Assembly (NCBI RefSeq): GCF_003073045.1
Contig: NC_037590.1
Location: 18,462,708-18,526,707 of the forward strand
DNA length: 64,000 bases
From: Pomacea canaliculata
Lineage: Eukaryota; Mollusca; Gastropoda; Architaenioglossa; Ampullariidae
Direction: 5' to 3'
The notes beneath the pieces are model-generated. The model did not search any database and was not told the origin of the DNA. It worked only from the letters and a program-made list of their open reading frames with translations. The position numbers and the translations under genes are program-made. This document shows, piece after piece, positions 27,401-38,300 of the stretch (position 1 is the stretch's first letter; every line of letters starts with the position of its first letter).

Positions 27401-28202
27401 AGATATTCACTTGCCTCAGAGAGCAATGGTGAATGAGAATGAGAATTGAAGACAGGACTGTCTGTGAATGGACTGCCAAGTCCACTGTCTCTTCCACTTG
27501 CATCACTGTTAGTTTTGTCCTTAATTTGCACCCCTTGTCTAGTTGCTTTTTCTTTAGTTTCCATTCTCTCACTTGGTAATGATGAGCAAGCATTTTGATC
27601 CATGTGACCACGTACCTTCTTTCGAACTTCATCAAGTGTTTCATAATCAGGATCAAGTTCATCAAATATATCATCTCTCATACTATGCATCTGTGGACCT
27701 CTACAGCAGTTCTCTGTTGCTGCTGATACATACAAACCTTCCACATTAGGTTTGTCTTCTGCAAACTTGACAATGAAAACATCATCACATACTGCAGTCA
27801 AAGCCTCTTCACTCCGAGACAGAACATGATGAGCACCCGAAATTCGCTTATCTTTGCGAATCAACACTACTTCTTCTTTGTCCTGTTTTTGCCGCCTAGT
27901 CACTCGAAGTGGACTGGCCTTATCACATGGCCTATCAATTTCATTTTCTATGTCAAGCACATGAGATTCTGTGTTTTCATTTCTAGAGACATTATTCAGG
28001 GATGCTGCATCCATTGCAGAATGGTTAAAATCATAACTACCCTTACTTCCCAGACGCAAACATCTACGGAGCTTGCCAAAGAAACCTCCCCTTTGTGGGA
28101 CAAAAGTACTGCTGGGGCAACACCTGCTGGGAGTGTCACTGCTCTGGCTTTGATGTCTCTTTGACTAAGCTTCTTCTTTGGCTTGGTTGAATTAGAATCC
28201 AT
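12435..28202 (-). CDS. SOCS7: Suppressor of cytokine signaling 7-like (SH2 + SOCS box)
   Basis: Coding exons on minus: about 28202-25866, 16636-16575, 13618-13450 and 12757-12435 (stop). The last three encode CGWYWGPLSYEEAE, PDGSFLVRDSS and YILSLSFKS (SH2, phosphotyrosine-binding FLVRDS core), then FLYFLR, IQLLYPVSRF, and a SOCS box (SLQHMCRF...LPLPQKVKAYL). CGWYWGP, FLYFLR and SLQHMCRF favour SOCS7 over SOCS6. The protein should be a substrate adaptor of an ElonginBC-Cullin5 ubiquitin ligase. The 2.1 kb first exon is Ser-rich and low-conservation, with SH3-ligand-like PPPLPERNY and PPPLPTRT. From the internal Met at 28014-28012 the model is 900 aa and in frame. A better-context ATG at 28202-28200 (MDSNSTKPKKK) is one base out of frame with the rest, so one base seems to be missing near 28165-28180. 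The 5' end is therefore uncertain. Confidence 0.88.
13619..16574 (-). other. SOCS7 intron, nothing else seen
   Basis: This is AT-rich intron DNA between the 62 bp exon (16636-16575) and the first SH2 exon. The donor GTAAGT at 16574-16569 is strong. I see only A-rich runs and microsatellite-like DNA. The open frame at 14474-14848 ends in a poly-A-derived lysine tract and is not protein-like. Confidence 0.6.
17270..18370. promoter_or_regulatory. CpG-rich segment inside SOCS7 intron
   Basis: CpG dinucleotides are dense here (for example several per 60 bp line near 17461-17520 and 18241-18360), while flanking intron DNA up to 17220 is nearly CpG-free. Such islands in animal introns can be alternative promoters or recently inserted DNA. 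Frames on both strands (17726-18097 minus, 17966-18358 plus) overlap each other and look like composition artefacts. Function is inference. Confidence 0.3.
20530..20715 (+). repeat. tRNA-derived SINE (copy 2)
   Basis: The segment carries AGCACTGGCGTCCGAACC near its start and CATAAAGCTGGCCCCGAG followed by an A run near its end. These correspond to the head and tail of the minus-strand copy at 7400-7610, joined by a similar GGTTAGGGAAAGGTAAAGC body. The copy is degraded at the B box. Confidence 0.65.
22330..25450 (+). mobile_element. Decayed RTE-type non-LTR retrotransposon
   Basis: Pieces of one polyprotein lie in order across shifting frames. Endonuclease: GTWNVR near 22540, then DIVGLAEVRWTGFG, LVLGDWNATVG, NARGLRLLEFA and IGSDHNLV up to 23250. 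Reverse transcriptase: VDNVPAELLKHGG, QNYRTISLIS, EEQAGFRAGRSTVEQIF, FKKAFDRVWHDGLW (about 23975-24420), GVRQGCLLSPILFN (24510-24550) and ADDIDLM at 24643-24663. C-terminal part: LYGCETWTLL, LAWFGHVTRH, RRRGRPRKSW (to 25433). An in-frame stop at 23139-23141 and several frameshifts make it non-functional. It ends in four TGACC-type tandem repeats (25431-25450), a hallmark of RTE elements. It is inserted antisense in the SOCS7 intron. The 5' limit is approximate and no target-site duplication was found. Confidence 0.88.
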
Positions 28203-29369
28203 GTTTACTACACTTTGCACCGGATAAAGTTCACAAAGCCTGCAGTGTCCAATGCTTTCATTCCAAATGACAAGAGTTTTTAGAGGATAGCAATCAATAA
28301 CATTTTAACTCATACACATTCATCATATTAGAAGTGGTGCAGCACTAATCTAGTTTTACTTTCACAAAGTGTTGAGGTGTCCGATGCATTAACAATTCCT
28401 TTGTTCTTCTAGCACTAGATTTTCACCATTAAATTACTGAGTAATTCACTTTTTCCTCCTGAAAAAAAGAGAGAATTCAAAAATGTTGTAAGACTTACAG
28501 GTGGTAGATCATTCTCTTCTAAAAGATGCTCTCTATGAAAAGTTAAGACATCAATCTGTTGTTAATATATCATGTATTAATCAGAGCTGATCAACATAGT
28601 AAAACACACCTTTCAGAAATAAGATAAGTAAAAGCTTGTCCAAAAGGTTCAGTGTTAATGCAATGTTGTAGACCTAACACACCAGTCGCAAGAACCCTGC
28701 ACTGTTGATAAAAATATCATTTGTCACAGAAAATAACTGATGAGCAAGTAAATATTTCACAGTAACTTCTGGCAGTGTTAATATTCATTCACACATGAAG
28801 CGAGGAGAAAAAATGTGAACATACAAGTGCGCCTTGATAAGCTTCCTTAGTCAAAGGATCGTCCATGGTTCAGTAGGCTGACAAGTTTCTGAAGCTCTCT
28901 TGACCCAATACTGGGAATAGGTGACTCAATTCTGTCTCACTTCTGCTAACGACATTTTTAAATATGAACAATACCCTTTATTCTAGCTGCATAAACTTCA
29001 GAAAAATGTACGAGTAACTCCATTAAGACTCGTCAATATACGTTTTAGTTATTAGTTTACACAAATTCGCTTGATCAACTAGTACTTTTCTTCGTGCAGA
29101 CGACTCGATACCGACTGAAAATCTGAACAGGAAGAGCTATTAAATTAGAGCAGCAGAAAACCCACTTTTAAGAGATTTTTTAATATCAGTTTAAAAATTG
29201 TTCCTTAAATTTTTATCACTGTTATAATTTTTTTCAAATTACAGTGGTCAAGATATTTACAGTATTTTATGGGTGACAGAAAACTTAATTAATAGTATTT
29301 TACTTGTTCGCCTCTTCTGTGTTCCCTCCGAACTTTACATTCACTTCATTTTGCAAGGAGCCACGCAAG
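28203..29369. promoter_or_regulatory. Divergent promoter region SOCS7 / NOP58
   Basis: SOCS7 (minus) and NOP58 (plus) start codons face away from each other across about 1.2 kb. A possible SOCS7 5' UTR exon end (donor GTAAGT at 28498-28493 on minus) and an acceptor before 28239 suggest a spliced leader exon. I cannot place transcription starts. No other coding sequence is seen. Confidence 0.45.
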
Positions 29370-32300
29370 ATGTTGGTGCTGTTTGAAACGGCGGCAGGCT
29401 ATGCCGTCTTCAAGGTTCGATTTTAAAAACGTAGTTACATTCAAGAATTTTCATTTATGTAGTTATCCTTTCTCCAAAAAGGAATATTTATATGGGAAGT
29501 GTATTTTATGCTCGACGGATGAGTGTACGCAGTCTTTTCGTCGATGTGCACACCACGTGGTCCTATGTTAAATGTTCTTGGCTCTTTTTGCCATTCTCAT
29601 CATAAGTAATCTACCCCACTACGATAATTTTGTCAAAGACATTTATCGTTTTGAGCAATTTCTTTTTGTATATTTTTGAAGAAATTGCTCGAAAAATATA
29701 TTCATACTTCTATGCAAGTGCCATGAAATGACGTATTTAACCTATACATTTATAGTGTTTCTCTTCTCACCGATTAAATAGCCTTAGAGTTAGAAAGAAA
29801 TGAATTTAAAAATAACATTAAAAACAAGGAAATACCAGTCACGCTTTTCATGCAATATCCCATGAAACAATCATTGTTTTTGAATGCTACCGCTGTAACG
29901 AGAATCAACGACTCGTGCACGGTCTGTTCATGCACTTGGAAGATTTTACAGCTCATTTATGAAAGAAACCTAGGTAGACTAAACGTTCTCTTTGCTGATT
30001 ACAAACCACAAGTGAATTGTTTTCAACATTCTCTTCGCCGATCTCAGACAGGTGTGAATAGTGTGCTATCTTCGTTTGATACCAGTGCGCGAACGGGTGT
30101 TTGATCGTCTGTTAAAGAATAACTACACTTTAAATCTATATAAAAATAACATATAACAAAACACATACAATTCCCGCTTTATTTATATGCTGGTTTTGAC
30201 AAATAGTCCCATGAGAATGTCTGCTAATCCATTCAGCTACACTACAAGACCCAGTGTCTGCATAAGGAGATGTGGGTTTTGCCTGAGACAAATGCATGAA
30301 AAGGTCTGTTAATCCTTCAACAGGGCTTCTGCTAAGGCTAAATTCTTTGGGGTCCCAGGGACCCCTTCTTCAGATTTTTAAGGGGTCCCTGTTCTTCGCC
30401 CAAATTTGAAGGGGACCCCATTGACAAAAATTGAAGGGGTCCTCCGAACTTTTAATGCGTACTGTACGCAATTTTTTGCGTAAGCAGAAGCTCTGCTTCA
30501 AGGCATATTATGCTCCGTAGAAGACACCATTTGGCAGCACCACAAGACCCAGTGTCTGCCTATGGACAGACCATAAGGAGAAGTTGGTTCATGCGCAGAC
30601 CTTGAGACATTGGTTCTTGCTGGGTTGTTGGGTCTCGTTACACAATAAGTCATGAAGGTAAAATACTGAACACTCGAAGTGCCGTTAAGAAGTCCCAACG
30701 AAAATCTATGGGTAAGTCTTCTGGAGTATGATGTACTGATGTTTATTAAATTACACTCGAAAATTGCCTCTCTAGTGTCTGCCTGATAAAGAGATACGCT
30801 TTGGGTTACTTAATGCTGTATTTATGTGAACAGGTCCTCAGTGAAAAGAAGCTCAAGCATAGCGAAAACCTTTACCTGGACTTCCAGAATCCAGAATCGG
30901 CTGCAAAGATGTGCGTTTGACCAGCTTGAATATCTAAGACCCTTTCTTGTTAAATATTATTTTACATCACAGTGATGAAAACTTTATCCCAGCTCACTTT
31001 GAGTTGGCCCAAGGTTAACAATGAAGATAGTTTTTAATCTGAGTGATGTCAGTATCAGTGTTTGTGTCTTGCGATTGCCAGCATGGCACACGATTTACAT
31101 GTATGTAAATAAAATGTATTTGGTTGCTAGCTTCTTGCAATCCTCATATTGAGACAAGTTCATATCCCCTTCATAATGTCTTAAAAACTTCTAGTTTTCC
31201 ATCTATCCCTACATTGAACAGAAAGTGTGCAAAACATAAGTTAGGTTATGGCTGATATGCTTGGTGACCATTTTTGCCATTGTATGTTCTTGCACTACGT
31301 TTTTTTTAACACACCATTATTTTTGTTTCAGAGTCAAGTTGAAGCATTTTCAAAAGTTCAAAGATATGACGGATGCTTTAGCTGGTAAAGTGACACATTC
31401 ACTCTAGCATATGGCACTTTCTTTTGTTGTCTAACATATTGATAGGCTTCACATATTATTTCTAGTTATGTGAATGGTATCACCTTTTTGAGCAGTTGGA
31501 GTGCTTAAATTGGTTTGAAATATGTACACGGTTTGCATAAATCTATATAATTGGTCTTCTGCAAAAAAAAAAAATAATAAAAAGCTTTTTTGATGGTTGA
31601 AAATTTACAGGTAGGCAGAAATTTCAAGACTGCATAAATAATCTGTTAATATTTGCCCCATATGGAGAACTTAATTTCTAGCAGGAGTAAGCAGGTACCA
31701 CTTGGAAGAAGTAAGCACGTCTGACTTTAAATGTAACAGGAGCTACAGCAGCAGTAGAAGGGAAGATAAGCAAGACCCTGAAGAAGGTACTAAAAAAGCT
31801 TGGAGATGTACAAGAAGATTTGGCTGTATCTGATGCAAAACTTGGCAGTCTTATCAAGGTATTTTCATTTGGTCAACTTCCTAGAATTGAGTTAACATAA
31901 TCCAAGATATTTTTACTTGCTGACAAGAAATGATGGTTACAAATGTCTGAACTGAATTTAGGTGAGGAACAGTTTCAAGTTTCTGATCTTGTCAGCAATA
32001 AAAGACTTGATCTTAAGTGGTGCGGTAATTTAAAAAAATTGAGTGACAATTGCAGATGCAATTGACACATTTAAAGATTTAGATCAGGGATGCACAACCT
32101 ACGGCCCGCGGGCCATATCCGGCACGCGAAACTTCTGCCCACAGTGCAAGAAATCGGCATGTAGTAATAAAAGAAGACCTTAAAAAAACGGAAAAAAAAG
32201 GAAGAAGAGTATTTATCCCCACGTAGGGGCGTTTCCCAATCTTTTTTTCGATGGACGAACATTTCTATTCAGTGCTCTGACTTGGTGTCTCTACGATGAG

Positions 32301-35300
32301 GCCGGACATTCAGAAGTTGGTTTCGGGAAAACAACTTCAAATATCCCACAAATTACTACATAATTAATGGTAAGTACAACTTGTTTCTAATAACAAATGG
32401 TATCTGCTCTTTTTTTTTTTTTTTTCCTTTTTGTATTTTTGCGGTGAAGTGGCCCGCGACACGGCTGTCCGAAATGGATATGGCCCGCGACACGGCTGTT
32501 CGAAATGGATATGGCCCGCAGGCCGAAAAAGGTTGGGCATCACTGATTTAGATTGTAATAATTAAGGTGTTTTTAAGAAAAAAGGAAGAGTAGGTTAAAT
32601 GAGATATAATCATATTCAGTATCATTTCCACTCTGCATTTCCAATTTGAAGTAATCATTGATAGTTTCAAGTATAGGTATGTCTTGATTGTCAGATGCCA
32701 CCATGTTTCACATCTTTTAACTACTGATTCTAATCCCTATTTGTTACAACAAAGGCTTTCTGCAACTCTTTTCCTTGTTTTGTTGGGGTAAAATTTTATG
32801 AAACGATCTCCTAATCAATGTTAGTCCAACCAAGCTTGCACTAGGAAAAGACGCGTGATGCTCTGCTTGTACTGATTAAATGCTGTATTTAAGATATGAT
32901 AGTAAATAGACAATTGTTATTCTACACACAAATTTTGAGCAGAAATAATCAAGATCATCAATATATGACATACCATTTCACTTGCCTTTAAGTGCAAAAA
33001 AGGTTGGGTTCCATGGGTAAAAAAATTGATATATAATTAATCACTTATTGTACTTTTGGCAGTTAAGACAGCTTTGAAGGATTTGAGATGCCCATACTCT
33101 CAGATGAACTTATTTTTTACTTTTTAAAAAACCGACAAGAGATGATGATTAAAGCAAAATGTCTGAACTTCTGAGCTTTTGCAATGAAAGATTGTAAGTT
33201 CCTGATCTTGTCAGTGATTTGCCACTTCTCATCTTATGTAAGATGTTTATACATGGCTGAATTGATTTTCATAACCCTTTTTACACGGCAAAAATTGCAT
33301 TAATCAAGACTACACATACAGTATATTTTCATGTGCTCCAGAATAGCATGCTTTTTCTTGTCCCTGTGATGTGGATGTTAATATCACAAGGATTTTAGCC
33401 TGGGAAAATTGTTAATGGCTAGTGATATCTGAGATGTTTTTATTTTTTAGCTTGATGCATTTTTTAGGTCCTGTAAGATAAAGTGATGTGGCTTCACCAT
33501 TTGAGTCTGTGAGATTTTGGGCACTGTTTGGAAATGATACAAATGTGAAGAATGCTGTGTATAAAACAGACCTACACAATGACATATTGAAATTGATGTT
33601 CACTGTTAAAAATCACTTTTGCTATCAAGGTTGTGTTTGCATCTTATTTAATTCTACTTGTTTCCTTCAAGAAAGTTTAACTATGAATTGCAAAGCTATT
33701 TCCACTTTTTCTAGAGGTTTTGTTTTAATATACTAAAGCTAGCACTTTTCAGTTTTAAGATAAGCAAGTATCCCTTTTGATCTTAAATTGGCAAGTAAAT
33801 CTTATGTAGGAATGAAATTCCAAAATGGCTTTGTTAGGAGTTTTTCATTATTTCAATTAAATACATATTTGTGGATGCTGATGAGAAATGATGATTAAAA
33901 GTAAAATGTCTGAACTTCTGAGCTTAGGCAATGAAAGATTGTAAGTCCCTGATCTTGTCAGCTGCTTCTTTCCACTGAATGCATACAATTTTAGAAAAGC
34001 ATGGAGTGCACTGATTACTCGGGTTTCTCTCCAAACTTTGTCACAAAATTTACGCTTCAGTATTGAGGTTTGACACTGATTTTTCAAAAGAAAAAAAAAA
34101 TTACTGCTGAATGTTTTAAATGTACTAAAATTGTAATGGGCAGTGAGCATATATATTTTAATTTTGTTTTTCATATGCTTATATTCTTAGAGGTTTTGTT
34201 GCAGTTTAAGATCTTTGCTCATCTTAATAAGACTTAATTTGATGATGCTAAGTGTATAACCTATTTTTAGTTACATATCTGTATTTTAGATTCTCGTTTG
34301 CAGGACAAATTCCAGTTTTCATGTGTTTCAAATTCCGCTATACAAGAGCTGATGCGTTGCATTCGATCTCAAATGGAAAGTCTTATCGTCGGCTTACCTG
34401 ATAGAGAATTGTCTGCCATGTCTCTTGGTCTTGCACACAGGTTAGTGTATTTGAAAAGCTTAAGTGAAATTAATATTCCTCAGATGTTGTTAACAGTAGT
34501 AAGCTTTTTTGAGGCAAAGAAATTATGAATTTGACAAGACATGATGAAAACAAGTGTCTGGACCGCTGAGTCACCATGAGGATATCCTTTTGAGTACCTG
34601 ATCTTGTCAATTTCATCAGGGGGTACTTAATCAGATACAAGATTCCATATGTTCTTTCTTACTGGTCTGGCCTATTTTTTTTTCCAGCCTTTCCAGGTAC
34701 AAGCTGAAGTTCAGCCCAGACAAAGTTGACACCATGATTGTACAGGCAATTTGTAAGTATACAGGCTTGGTAAGAAGTGTGTGCAGTAACTGAAGTCGGT
34801 ATAACTGTCACTCTTTTGGAGAATATTTTTTCAAATGATCCATGTTGTGATGTGCATTGGGAAGTTTTGAGTGAAAGTCTACTATTCTTGTGTTTCAGCG
34901 TTGCTTGATGATCTGGATAAGGAACTGAATAACTACATCATGAGAGCTAGGGAGTGGTATGGTTGGCATTTCCCTGAGCTCACAAAGATCGTTACAGACA
35001 ACTTTGCCTTTGCAAGAACAGTCATTGCTATTGGTAATTGCAGTCAGCTTACTTGATATAGCACAGGAATTTAATGTGAGATGAAGAGGTAGAACAATAA
35101 GTATTTAGCTAAAAAGAACTTATAAATTTGTAATCCAGCAAAAGGCCAATCAAAAGCTGTCCCAGATAGTGCATCCCTCCTGACACCTCTAAAGATGAAA
35201 ACGATACCTTGTGCAGGTGACAAAGTGAATGCAGCCAAGTGTGATCTGTCCAAAATACTACCTGAAGAGGTTGAGCAGGAGGTGAAAGATGCTGCAGAAA

Positions 35301-38300
35301 TTTCCATGGGAACAGAGATATCAGAAGACGATATAATGAACATAAAATTCCTTTGTGAACAGGTTTGCATCTTTAGTGTTAACTTTCAAAGTGAACATGG
35401 TTTTCAGGAAGCTGTTTGAATGTTTACCTAGGTTTTTATTTTTAACAGGGGTGCTTTTCATTTACTGCTGCATGGTCAAAAGTTAAATTGACAAAGGTAT
35501 AAACAGTTTTATATGCCATCGGTTTTAGTGGAATTTTTACATTTTTTGCAGGTGATTGAAATTTCAGAATACAGAGCCAAGTTGTATGACTACTTAAAAA
35601 ACAGAATGATTGCCATAGCTCCTAATTTGACTGTCCTCGTTGGTGAGCTGGTTGGTGCTCGACTTATATCTCATGCAGGTAAAGTAATTGATATTAGTCA
35701 ATTTTTTCTACTCAAGTGAATAGTTTTAGAATCTGCAGTTAGTGTTCTTGTTAAACTTATTTCCCCTCATGTATGAAGTTGAATCATGCAGGATCTCAAT
35801 GATTACATTTGTTGTCTTAACGTGTTGATGAAGATAATTGATAAGGCAGACTATGAGAGATTCTGTGATGTGCAAGTTTGGAGCATTTCCTGTTCTGGTA
35901 GTTAGTGTACAGTCTCCAAAATAGTAATGCTTAATCTTTTTCTATATTTTGCTTTTTATAATCCCTTAAGTGTCGGCCAAAGCAATTTCCATACACTTTT
36001 GTATGCCCTATAAATGAATTGTCTGAATCTCACATTTTAACTTTATTTTTATGTACTCGCTGTTTCAAAGTCTCCTATGACATTTGTACAAGTTATAAAT
36101 ATCATTTAAAGATGTTTTTATTTTAGATGATAAGTAAGTTTTTAATCTGTATGAAGATAATCATGATGGATTAAGGAAGATTCTTTTTGTTAAGAACATG
36201 TGGTCATTTATGGTTTGGCCTTTGCTTGGGTTGTGGCTGAATTTTTATTTTAAAACATTTGGGACATTTTTTCCATTACCAAACAGGGTCATTGCTGAAC
36301 CTGGCCAAGCATCCATCCTCTACTGTTCAGATTCTTGGAGCGGAAAAGGCCTTGTTTCGTGCTCTGAAGTCCAAGCATGATACCCCTAAATATGGTCTTA
36401 TTTACCATGCATCTTTGGTTGGCCAGACAACAGCCAAGAACAAGGGAAAGGTGAGGTCATCATGGAACAATTTATAGACATCATTAATTCTGGAAACTCA
36501 GTGATTAGTGAACAAAGTAGTGGTCGGAAATCTGCATGAAGATAATTTTTTTACATAAATGAGAGTTTCCTCATTAAAGGATGTTTTAGGAAATTTCTTT
36601 AAGCCATTTCAAGTGACAAAGACTATTTTTGGCTGTAGCTTTCTCGGATGCTGGCAGCAAAGGCAGCACTTGCTATCCGAGTGGATGCATTAGGGGAAGG
36701 AACAGACTGTGAACTGGGAGAAGAACACAAAGCTAAGTTGATGATGAGAATGCAGCAATTGGAAGACAAATCGGTCAGTACCTTACACTTAAGTGATACA
36801 GTAGCATGCAAGCAAATACTTGTTAATTGTTTTACTGTAGCTTGGAAGTGCTGCAGTTTTATAGTTTTGGATGTATTTTCCTATTTCGTTGCCTGGTGTT
36901 GCCAATGATGTCAATATGTATTTCTGATACTTTTGATGTTAACTAATTTTCGTCACTACCTCTGAGGCAAAGCACCAGATAACCAGTTTACTCAAACTTG
37001 GTCACATTGTTTAAATAAGTAAATAAAGTTACTGATTTGAAACTTTCTGTAAAAATTCATTGTGCAGCAGTTACTTGATAACGTTTTTAAACAACACATA
37101 GGAAACATAAGAGCAGTGTGTGCTTAGATTCTTAATTGATCATTTTGCATGCGTTGCTGACATATAAACTAGGTTTTCCTTTTATATATACCTTATAAAC
37201 TTGCCTTCCTAGATCACTAACTGTAACAAAAGAAAAGCTTTCAACAAACTACGGTATAACAATTTGAATTCTACTAATATTTATCTAGAAAAACGCGATA
37301 TCCATGGCTGTATTATACATGGTTATTACAATTTTTTGAAAATTTATGCGTCCAGAGAGAATAGCTGGTGCAGAAAGTGCACAACTCTGGTGCGTTGATA
37401 AATGTGCCTGTGATGTTATCGTTGTGTTACTGATATATTTGATGTCATTAACAATTCGTCACTACCTCTGAGGCACATTTCATTGAAATATGTTGAGATC
37501 TGTCATTTTCAGTTACACTGATTTGTTTCTTTTTTATTCACAGGCAAGAAGAATTAGTGGAACAGGAAAGATGCAGGCCAAATGGGAGCGATATGAAAAC
37601 AAAAGGTGAATGATTTTTATGCTATGGACTGCACACACATAAGTGATGTGCATGTTTTTGCTGTACAGTCTCACACATTTGCTTCCTAGCATTCTTCTCT
37701 AGGATTTTCAGATTACAATGTATCAGCCTGATTTACGGATGGTGTCATTGATTATGTCCCAGACTTTTTGTTTTTATTTTATATATTTTATACATTATAA
37801 ACCATAGACTTTCTTTCAACAGTTGTATTGTGTGGTCTATATTTCTAGCCAAGTTTTCACATACAACACTGCAGCTGATTCAACCCTCCCAAGTGTCTCC
37901 AAAAAGAGAAAGTTGGTTGATGGTGCTGAAGAAAGACCAAGCAAACTATTAAAGATAGAACCTGTTGATGGAGCTGGAGATGCATCTGCTGTTGGTCAGT
38001 TATTTAAAACTTTTATTTTGTAACAACCTCTGCAACCTGCACTACATGCTTTTTTTCTTTTGCAGAGAAGCGCATAAAATTCATTAGTTTTGATTAAAGA
38101 CTGGTTTGTATTTGCTTTTGCACCTTGTAACCGAGTGTTGTCCAACCTTTTCTCTCCCGAGGTTCCACATTACATAATATAAAATCTGACAGGCTAGAAC
38201 ATGCTGGTTTTGCCAGGATCAAGATGTTAAAAATGAAATTATGTTGTGTCTGATTACAATGAGGTAGCCAGATAATGCATCTTTGATGGCTGGATGTAGT

